Shown here piece after piece: positions 30,510 to 36,262 of a stretch of DNA of 36,262 bases. Within the stretch, counting starts at the first letter, position 1. Every line of letters starts with the position of its first letter. The stretch is taken from positions 1 to 36,262 of the forward strand of contig CACXMA010000019.1 of NCBI GenBank assembly GCA_902768665.1, read 5' to 3'. The position numbers were made by a program, and so were the translations under genes. The notes beneath the pieces are model-generated. The model had not been told where the DNA came from, did no database searches, and worked only from the letters and a program-made list of their open reading frames with translations. The stretch comes from an uncultured Bacteroidia bacterium. Lineage in GTDB: Bacteria; Bacteroidota; Bacteroidia; Bacteroidales; UBA932.

Positions 30510-31784
30510 TTATTCGTCTTCGAATTCCTTGCGGAGAATCTCGAGCACCTCCTCGACGGTCTCGTCCTCGAGGTCGGCACGCTTGGCGATGTCCTCCGGT
30601 GCAAGGGCGAGCACACCCTTGGCGGTGTCGCAGCCGATGCCCTTGAGTTTGTCGATGACCCACTGGTCGATCTCGTTGGAGAATTCGTCCAGCAGAACGT
30701 CCTCCTCGTCCTCGGCGGCGTTCTTCGGGAGCTCGCGCCAGACTTCGATCTCACGGCCGACGAGCATGCCGGCGAGCTTGATGTTGCAGCCGCCCTTGCC
30801 GATGCCCTTCTTGACTTCCTCGGAATCCATGAAGACCTTGATCTTGTCCTCAGGACCTTCGCCGAGGTCGATGCGGGAGATATGGGCCGGGCTGAGGGCG
30901 CGGTTGATTAGGAGCTGGACGTTGCTCGTCCACGGGATGACGTCGATGTTCTCGTTGCGGAGCTCGCGGACGATGCCGATGATGCGGGAACCCTTCACGC
31001 CGATGCAGGCGCCGATCGGGTCGATGCGGTCGTCATAGGACTCGACGGCGACCTTGGCGCGCTCGCCGGGGATGCGGACGACCTTCTTGATGGTGATCAG
31101 ACCGTCGTAGATCTCGGGAACCTCCTGCTCGAAGAGTTTCTTGAGGAACTCGTCGGAAACGCGGGAGAGCACGATGTACGGGGTCGTGTTGTTCTTCATC
31201 TCGACGCTCTTGATGATGGCGCGGATGCTGTCGTTCTTCTTGAAGTGCTCGCCGGGAATCTGCTCGCTCTTCGGAAGACGGAGCTCGTTGCCGTCCTCGT
31301 CGAGGATGAGGACTTCCTTGGCCCAGGTCTGGTAGACCTCGCCCTGGAAGAGCTGACCGATTTTGTCGCTGTATTTCTTGAAGACGTTGGCTTTCTCGAT
31401 GTCCATGATGCGGCCCTGGAGGTTCTGGCGGATGTTGAGGATGCCGCGGCGGCCGAAGGAGGCGAGGGAGAGTTTGCGGGTGTAGGTGTCGCCGATCTCG
31501 TAGTCGTCGTCACCGGTCTCTTTCTTGATCTCGTCGATGGTGATCTCGCAGACGGGGTCTTCCACTTCCTCGACGACGTCGAAGTTCTGGTAGATTTCGC
31601 AGTCTCCCTTGTCGACGTTGATGATCACGTCGAAGTTGTCGGAGGTGCCGAAGGTCTTCGCGATCTGGGTCAGGAACACGTCCTTGAGAACGCCCATCAT
31701 CACCGGGCGGTCGATGTTCTTCTCTTCCTTGAAATCCTTGAACGCATCAATCAGGGTGATGCCTTTTTCTTCTTTCTTTGCCAT
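30510..31784 (-). CDS. nusA: Transcription termination/antitermination factor NusA
   Basis: A 424-residue RNA-polymerase-associated protein controlling pausing, termination and antitermination. The N-terminal domain (1-125) is followed by the S1 domain (about 126-200, with GRIMDIEKANVFKKYSDKIG), then KH1 and KH2 (about 205-350, with DPIGACIGVKGSRIIGIVRE and VKKGIGKGGCNIKLAG, both keeping the GxxG loop). A short acidic C-terminal helix-hairpin part (about 370-424) follows, without the two long E. coli-type repeats. It lies 15 bases after rimP and 18 before infB. Confidence 0.96.
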   Translation of the reverse strand: MAKKEEKGITLIDAFKDFKEEKNIDRPVMMGVLKDVFLTQIAKTFGTSDNFDVIINVDKGDCEIYQNFDVVEEVEDPVCEITIDEIKKETGDDDYEIGDTYTRKLSLASFGRRGILNIRQNLQGRIMDIEKANVFKKYSDKIGQLFQGEVYQTWAKEVLILDEDGNELRLPKSEQIPGEHFKKNDSIRAIIKSVEMKNNTTPYIVLSRVSDEFLKKLFEQEVPEIYDGLITIKKVVRIPGERAKVAVESYDDRIDPIGACIGVKGSRIIGIVRELRNENIDVIPWTSNVQLLINRALSPAHISRIDLGEGPEDKIKVFMDSEEVKKGIGKGGCNIKLAGMLVGREIEVWRELPKNAAEDEEDVLLDEFSNEIDQWVIDKLKGIGCDTAKGVLALAPEDIAKRADLEDETVEEVLEILRKEFEDE

Positions 31785-31799
31785 TGGTTATATTGATTT

Positions 31800-32267
31800 T
31801 TATTTTACTTCGATGTAAGGGGTCACGGCATTGATTTCCGTGAGGGGGAAACGGTCGTTGTGCTCCACCTTCTCTTTCTTTTTCTTGCCTTCCACGGCTT
31901 CGAGGGCCGTGTAGGAGAGGGTGACGGACTCCTCGTCCGCATCCGTCAGCGTCGCGATGAGCCGCTTGCCGCCGCGGAATTTGACGTCCACCTGCTGCCC
32001 GATGGCCTTGCGGTACTGGCGCAGGACCTTGAAGGGACGGTCCAGGCCGGCGGAGGAGACGGTCAGCGCGTAGTCTTCCTCGTCCTGGGAGAACTTCTCA
32101 TGAAAGACTTTGTCGACGGCCGAGCAGTCGTCCCAGGTGACGGAATCCGTGTCCTTCTCGATAATGATTTCGATGTCGTTGGCGGCGGATACGGTCACGT
32201 CCACGATGAAGGCACCGAGGGCCTCCACGTCGGGGGTAATGGCGGATAGGATCAGTTTTTTGTCCAT
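31800..32267 (-). CDS. rimP: Ribosome maturation factor RimP
   Basis: A 155-residue protein needed for 30S subunit maturation. The N-terminal α/β domain has the family pattern (EIIIEKDTDSVTWDDCSAVD, then YALTVSSAGLDRPFK) and the C-terminal Sm-like barrel follows (KRLIATLTDADEESVTLSY). It is the first gene of the rimP-nusA-infB operon, a conserved order. Expression probably depends on read-through of the hairpin and U-tract in its leader. Confidence 0.95.
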   Translation of the reverse strand: MDKKLILSAITPDVEALGAFIVDVTVSAANDIEIIIEKDTDSVTWDDCSAVDKVFHEKFSQDEEDYALTVSSAGLDRPFKVLRQYRKAIGQQVDVKFRGGKRLIATLTDADEESVTLSYTALEAVEGKKKKEKVEHNDRFPLTEINAVTPYIEVK

Positions 32268-32277
32268 GGTACTTTAT

Positions 32278-32309
32278 AAAAAAGATAGGGGACGCGCGCG
32301 TCCTCTATC
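32278..32309 (-). terminator. Leader hairpin with U-tract before rimP, probable attenuator
   Basis: On the minus strand GATAG-a-GGACGCG pairs with CGCGTCC-c-CTATC (32309-32284), and six T follow at once (32283-32278). The structure lies between the promoter (-7 box 32330-32323) and the rimP ATG (32267), so it would end most transcripts unless read through. NusA, encoded two genes on, acts on exactly such hairpins. Confidence 0.6.
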
Positions 32310-32322
32310 CTCAACACGGGCA

Positions 32323-32353
32323 CAAAGGTAGCAATTATTCTCTAAAAGACAAA
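32323..32353 (-). promoter_or_regulatory. Bacteroidetes-type promoter of the rimP-nusA-infB operon
   Basis: On the minus strand TTTG (32353-32350), 19 bases, TACCTTTG (32330-32323), a full match to the consensus. Confidence 0.65.
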
Positions 32354-32367
32354 AAGAACGGGCATTT

Positions 32368-32399
32368 TTTCACTTTCTCATGAAAAGTCGTTATCTTTG
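32368..32399 (+). promoter_or_regulatory. Probable promoter of lpxD
   Basis: TTTC (32368-32371, one change from TTTG), 20 bases, TATCTTTG (32392-32399). The lpxD ATG follows after 21 bases. It is back to back with the rimP promoter. Confidence 0.5.
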
Positions 32400-32420
32400 T
32401 GTCAGATCAAAGCCGAAATT

Positions 32421-33413
32421 ATGGAATTTTCAGCAAAAGAATTAGCCGTTATCCTCAAAGGAACCGTCGACGGCGATGATAAGGCCACTGCCAGACGATT
32501 CGCCAAGATCGAGAACGGCAAGCCCGGAGATCTCTGCTTCTACGCCAATCCCAAATACGAGCATTACGTCTATACGACCACGGCCTCGCTGCTGCTGGTC
32601 AACAAGGATTTCGAGCCGAAGGAAAAGGTCGCACCGACCATGATCCGCGTCGAGAACGCCTATGCCGCGCTCGCCGAGCTGCTCAAATATGTCGCCTCAC
32701 ACCGCAACAAGGGCAAGATCCGCCGCTACCGCGCCTGGACGGCGACCTACTATCTTTCGACAAAGTTCGGGAAGAAGGTCTATGTCGGTCAGCATTCCCA
32801 TGTCGGCCGCCATACGGTGGTCGGGGACTGCACCCGCATCATGGAGAACGTCACCGTCGGCGACCACTGCAAGATCGGTAAGAACTGCATCTTCTATCCC
32901 GGTGTCCGGATCTATCCCGGCATGGTCATCGGCGACAACGTCATCATCCACTCCAACGCCGTCATCGGCGCCGACGGATTCGGCAATGTACCGCAGCCGG
33001 ACGGCTCCTGGGTCAAGATCGAGCACCTCGGAAACGTCGTGATCGGCAATGACGTCGAGATCGGCCCCGGCACGACCATCGGCCGTTCCGAGATGGAATC
33101 GACCCTCATCGGCAACGGCGTCAAGATCGACTCCCTCTGCGTGATCGGCCACAATGTCCAGATCGGCGACCACACCGCCATCGCGGGAGGCACCGGCATC
33201 GCCGGCTCGGCCAAGATCGGCAAATACTGCATCATCGCCGGCCAGGTCGGCATCTCCGGGCATCTGTCCATCGCCGACCATACGACCATCGGCCCTCAGG
33301 CCGGCATCATCGGCAGCATCACCGAAGAGGGCCGCACGGTCCTCGGATCGCCCGCCATCGACGCCCGGCAGTACTTCCGCAGCTACGCCGTCTTCCGCAA
33401 AGGCGGGAAATAG
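32421..33413 (+). CDS. lpxD: UDP-3-O-acylglucosamine N-acyltransferase LpxD
   Basis: A 330-residue enzyme of lipid A synthesis that adds the N-linked 3-hydroxyacyl chain to UDP-3-O-acyl-glucosamine. An N-terminal uridine-binding domain (about 1-100) is followed by a left-handed β-helix of hexapeptide repeats (about 110-320). [13 protein letters not shown] and [18 protein letters not shown] are the family motifs, the latter holding the catalytic His. ATG 32421 fits the family start ([12 protein letters not shown]); the frame begins further up but would overlap the promoter. It is transcribed away from rimP and ends before a palindromic terminator. Confidence 0.95.
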   Translation: MEFSAKELAVILKGTVDGDDKATARRFAKIENGKPGDLCFYANPKYEHYVYTTTASLLLVNKDFEPKEKVAPTMIRVENAYAALAELLKYVASHRNKGKIRRYRAWTATYYLSTKFGKKVYVGQHSHVGRHTVVGDCTRIMENVTVGDHCKIGKNCIFYPGVRIYPGMVIGDNVIIHSNAVIGADGFGNVPQPDGSWVKIEHLGNVVIGNDVEIGPGTTIGRSEMESTLIGNGVKIDSLCVIGHNVQIGDHTAIAGGTGIAGSAKIGKYCIIAGQVGISGHLSIADHTTIGPQAGIIGSITEEGRTVLGSPAIDARQYFRSYAVFRKGGK

Positions 33414-33435
33414 GTCTTCCCGGACATACAATGAA

Positions 33436-33468
33436 AAGGGACGTCCCGGCCGGGACGTCCCTTGTTTT
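33436..33468. terminator. 28-base perfect palindrome, bidirectional terminator
   Basis: AAGGGACGTCCCGG (33436-33449) is followed directly by its exact reverse complement (33450-33463), then GTTTT. It lies 22 bases after the lpxD stop and three bases before the end of the convergent receptor gene, so it can end both transcripts. Confidence 0.75.
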
Positions 33469-35827
33469 ACATGCGGTCCTTGGTGTCGGAGCCGGCGCCG
33501 GTGCCGCGGTACTTGCTTTTGGCGGTGTTGAAGCGGTAGCGGAGGGAAAACTTGATCATCTGCGTATCCATCAGATTGGTCTGGACGATGGCGTGGCTGC
33601 CGAAGTCGGCCTTGATGTCCCATCCGGACTTGTGGGCCAGGTCGCGGCCTTCGAGGCGGAGCACCAGCGAGCCGTCCTTGAGGAGGGTCTTCTGGATGGC
33701 GGCGGAGATGTCGTAGGTATTGTGATAGAGGTAGACGTTCTCCGTGCGGCCTTTGGACGTGAGCGCAGCGCCGAGCTCGAACTGCCAGCCGCCCTTCAGC
33801 GTGACGGTATTGAACAACTGGGCGAAATAGACGGGCTTTCCACCGAAATCAGCGTGGCGGATGCCGCTTGCCTCCCGGGCGTCCTCCAGGTCGACGGAGA
33901 ACCACTGCGGCTGGAAGCCGAAGGTGTAGTTCAGGTTCCAGACGCCGATGGTCGGAGTCAGGTTGACGAAGGCGGTCATCTTGCGATAGGGCGAGTCGAC
34001 ATTCAGGGGCGTCACCTTGATCGTACCATTGTCGTCGACGGGGGTGGACCAGGTCATGATGGCATCGTCCGTCCTGGTATATTCCACCATGAGGGTAACG
34101 AATTTCCATACGGTCGCAAGGCTGAAATCATGAATCAGTTCCGGCTGGAGCTGGGCGTTTCCGCTCTGGAGGATATAACGGCTGTTGTAGCGGACGGCGC
34201 TGGAGAGGTTGGCATAGCTGGGGCGCTCGGTCTTGGCGCTGTAGTTGAGCATGAACTGGAACGGACCCGCCGCGCCGGCATAGGAGACATTCGGGAACCA
34301 GTGACCGTAGTCGCGGGACAAGTTGTTTCCGGGCGTTACGGCATCTTCATAGGCATAATGGACGAACTCATAGCGGACGCCGGCGTTGATCATGCCGACC
34401 TTCGGCAGCATGAAACCATAGGACGCGAAGCCGGCGTAGTTATTCTCCTTGACCTCGGCGGAAGAGGCCGGGATGTCGATACCGCTGATATGGTAGACGT
34501 CGGAGCGGCGCGTGAAGGATTCCTCCGTTCCGACCTCGAACTGGCCCATCCAGACGGGATAGGAGAGGACAGCCTTGGCAGCGTACATCCGTGCATCGTT
34601 GTTGGAGTCGGAGTTGATGGCGGCATCGTGGGTCATTGTGCTGGTCTCGTCCGAGACGGAGAGGGTGCTCTCCGCCGTGCCGTAATAGTCGAAGTTGACG
34701 TCCACGCCCAGTTTCTGGCCGACCGTTCCGTTGTAATAGATGTTCGCGCCGATATTGTAAGGCGTCAGGTCGCCGTTCTCGTCGCGGGAGTCGGTAAGGA
34801 GCTCGTCGACCTTGACGTTGTTCTCGTAGACGATGTCATGGACGTCCGTATGTCCGGAGTTCCGGAAGCGGCGGCCCCATTCGACCTTGCCGCCCAGGAA
34901 GTGGTTATCGGCGAGCTGCCAGTTCACGCCGGCGTTACCGTAGATGGAACGTCCGAAGTACGTGGCCGTCAGGTCTCCGTCGTCCAGGGTGGTCTTGGTC
35001 TGGGTATAGGAGAGTTTGTTGGCATCGCTGATCTGGCGGGAAGTGTTGCCATCGAGGTTGATGCCGGCGAAGAAGTCCAGACCGCCGGTGCGGTAGTTGG
35101 CGTTGATGGCGGCGTGGGAGTCGTTACCCTTCTTCCACTGGAGCGACTGGGCGTCGGAGGCGTCGAAACTGAAGCCGAAACCGTCGCCCTGGCGGCGGAT
35201 GGTCTTGATGCGGACGACGCTGCGGACCGTGGCGTCATACTTGGCGCCGGGGTTGGTGATGACCTCGATGCTCTGGATCTCGTTGCTCTGGAGGCGTTCC
35301 AGTTCGCCGCTGTCGGTGACCTTATGTCCGTTGATATACACCAGCGGCGCGCCTTTGCCGATAACTTCGAGGCCGTTCTGGCCCTTGATCATACCCGGGG
35401 TCTTCGCCAGCACGTCGCTGGCGCTGCCGGCATTCTCCAGCACGGAGCCGCGGATGGCGGTCTGGAGGCCTTCGCCGGTCAGTTTCGTCTTCGGCATGAC
35501 GGCCGTCGCGACGGCACCCTCGAGGAAGAAGGAGTCGGCTTCGAGCCGGACGACGATGCCGTTGACCGGTTGGAAGGTCTGGGTCTTGTAGCCCAGCATT
35601 TCGACGACCATGAGGCCGCCTGTCTCGCTTGTAACTATATTAAAGGTGCCGTCTTCGGCGGTGGTCGTTCCACAAAGAACCGTGGAATCGGCCGGAGACA
35701 TTACATATACTGTCGCATAGGCTACCGGATCGCCGTTTTCGTCAACGACGCGGCCTTCCCAGTCTTTCTTGGCATAGACGGAAACGGCCGTCAGCAGGAA
35801 GATAATTGCAGTAAACAGTCTTTTCAT
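33467..35827 (-). CDS. TonB-dependent receptor-like outer membrane protein
   Basis: A 786-residue protein: signal peptide (1-19, ending VSVYA), carboxypeptidase-regulatory-like β-sandwich (about 22-100, WEGRVVDENGDPVAYATVYV, LGYKTQTF), plug domain (about 115-215, VLAKTPGMIKGQNGLEVIGK, PLVYINGHKV, IQSIEVITNPGAKYDA) and a C-terminal β-barrel of the OMP_b-brl_3 type ending FSLRYRFNTAKSKYRGTGAG. The whole looks like a Bacteroidetes TonB-linked transporter without a SusD partner nearby, so the substrate cannot be guessed. The gene stands alone and converges on lpxD. No consensus promoter is seen in the upstream 150 bases. Confidence 0.88.
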   Translation of the reverse strand: MKRLFTAIIFLLTAVSVYAKKDWEGRVVDENGDPVAYATVYVMSPADSTVLCGTTTAEDGTFNIVTSETGGLMVVEMLGYKTQTFQPVNGIVVRLEADSFFLEGAVATAVMPKTKLTGEGLQTAIRGSVLENAGSASDVLAKTPGMIKGQNGLEVIGKGAPLVYINGHKVTDSGELERLQSNEIQSIEVITNPGAKYDATVRSVVRIKTIRRQGDGFGFSFDASDAQSLQWKKGNDSHAAINANYRTGGLDFFAGINLDGNTSRQISDANKLSYTQTKTTLDDGDLTATYFGRSIYGNAGVNWQLADNHFLGGKVEWGRRFRNSGHTDVHDIVYENNVKVDELLTDSRDENGDLTPYNIGANIYYNGTVGQKLGVDVNFDYYGTAESTLSVSDETSTMTHDAAINSDSNNDARMYAAKAVLSYPVWMGQFEVGTEESFTRRSDVYHISGIDIPASSAEVKENNYAGFASYGFMLPKVGMINAGVRYEFVHYAYEDAVTPGNNLSRDYGHWFPNVSYAGAAGPFQFMLNYSAKTERPSYANLSSAVRYNSRYILQSGNAQLQPELIHDFSLATVWKFVTLMVEYTRTDDAIMTWSTPVDDNGTIKVTPLNVDSPYRKMTAFVNLTPTIGVWNLNYTFGFQPQWFSVDLEDAREASGIRHADFGGKPVYFAQLFNTVTLKGGWQFELGAALTSKGRTENVYLYHNTYDISAAIQKTLLKDGSLVLRLEGRDLAHKSGWDIKADFGSHAIVQTNLMDTQMIKFSLRYRFNTAKSKYRGTGAGSDTKDRM

Positions 35828-36030
35828 GACGCTTCATTTGAGGTTTTCTACCTAATCAACGCCAAGGTCATGGAATTGTAACAGGGAGATTCCTTATTTT
35901 TTTATTTAATTCATTTTCCGGTCGGTATTATTCAGTGCTGTTCGCCTTACGCTTACCATCCTGGCGATGACAAATCGCCTGTAGGCTCAATTCTCTTCAT
36001 ATTTTGATGTGAATAGTTGTAAGATTCGCT
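35828..36030. other. Intergenic stretch upstream of the receptor gene, no gene seen
   Basis: AT-rich near 35895-35930 (a T-run at 35898-35905). I see no TAnnTTTG box for the receptor gene, no strong hairpin and no coding frame. The receptor's promoter must lie here but is not of the common type. Confidence 0.4.
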
Positions 36031-36032
36031 TC

Positions 36033-36241
36033 ATTTTTTCCATGAATGAACGCCAAGTAAGGTTGTGAACATGTTATGGGACGGATTCGAAGGCAAACTC
36101 ACTACCACGAAGTGGGCCAAGATCTGCAAGACCTCCCAAGCCACCGCCCTTCGAGACATCAACGATTTGATAGAAAAAGGAATCTTGGTGAAAGGCGAAG
36201 AAGGGAGCAAGAACACCAATTACATTCTTGTCGAGAATTAG
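36033..36241 (+). pseudogene. Frameshifted C-terminal remnant of a Fic-family protein
   Basis: One frame reads MNERQVRL then stops (36042-36068). The next frame carries on VVNMLWDGFEGKLTTTKWAK (from 36062), then ICKTSQATALRDINDLIEKG and ILVKGEEGSKNTNYILVEN, ending at TAG 36239-36241. Together they match the winged-helix tail that follows the Fic domain in many Bacteroidetes Fic/DOC proteins (LNERQ…DGFEGKLTxxKWAK). Adding one A near 36060 would restore a single frame. The Fic catalytic part is absent upstream, where the sequence is not recognisable, so this is a decayed fragment rather than a small gene. Confidence 0.6.
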
Positions 36242-36262
36242 TTTAAATAAATTCTCCTCCCA

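Noticed and set aside
27030-30911. Very long open frame on the plus strand across mraZ control region, infB and nusA
   Set aside because: It is antisense to infB and nusA, whose motifs are clear, and its Asp/Gly/Leu/Val-rich composition is what GC-rich antisense frames give.
33431-35881. 816-residue plus-strand frame opposite the outer membrane receptor
   Set aside because: The minus-strand protein has signal peptide, plug and barrel. The plus frame has none and would start inside the terminator palindrome.

Overview
The window looks like part of a Bacteroidales chromosome. I infer this from the dcw gene order without murF or ddl, the repeated promoter pattern TTTG–(19-21 bp)–TAnnTTTG in front of many genes, OMP-type TonB-dependent receptors, LpxD, WG-repeat lipoproteins and the PASTA-bearing FtsI. 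The conserved genes are visibly GC-rich, which would suit an uncultured gut or rumen Bacteroidales lineage better than classical Bacteroides, but the exact genus cannot be fixed from sequence reading alone.

Layout. 1-1135: right part of an IS3-family insertion sequence with a -1 frameshift site, cut by the window edge. 1295-4388: an AAA ATPase/DUF4143-type gene, then a divergent pair made of a Nudix/winged-helix (NrtR-like) regulator and an ADP-ribosylglycohydrolase with twin palindromic operators between them. 4411-8662: an AT-richer accessory stretch with a small secreted Cys/His protein, a lipoprotein, gene remnants (one TIR-like), a Pif1/RecD-type helicase and a membrane protein. 8706-11754: a LytTR regulator with a membrane-anchored NAGPA-like protein, divergent from a WG-repeat lipoprotein plus the monofunctional peptidoglycan glycosyltransferase MtgA. 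The two units face each other across a mirror-symmetric operator.

12100-27479 is a complete minus-strand division and cell wall cluster, transcribed mraZ-rsmH-ftsL-ftsI-murE-mraY-murD-ftsW-murG-murC-ftsQ-ftsA-ftsZ with overlapping or nearly touching genes. It makes the lipid-linked peptidoglycan precursor, flips or polymerises and cross-links it at the septum, and supplies the FtsZ/FtsA/FtsQ/FtsL scaffold. Its promoter is preceded by four 10-bp-spaced TGGAA-like boxes typical of MraZ autoregulation.

27717-32267 is the rimP-nusA-infB operon (ribosome maturation, transcription elongation, translation initiation). Its short leader is a hairpin plus U-tract, i.e. an apparent attenuator. infB carries a perfect 36-bp in-frame tandem duplication inside the GTPase domain. 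lpxD (lipid A) is divergent from rimP, and a TonB-dependent receptor converges on it across a 28-bp perfect palindrome. The right edge holds a frameshifted C-terminal remnant of a Fic-family protein.

The best candidates for something new are regulatory: the mirrored LytTR operator, the NrtR-like/ADP-ribosylglycohydrolase switch and the nusA-operon leader terminator. The infB duplication is a separate oddity. I found no rRNA, tRNA or CRISPR array.
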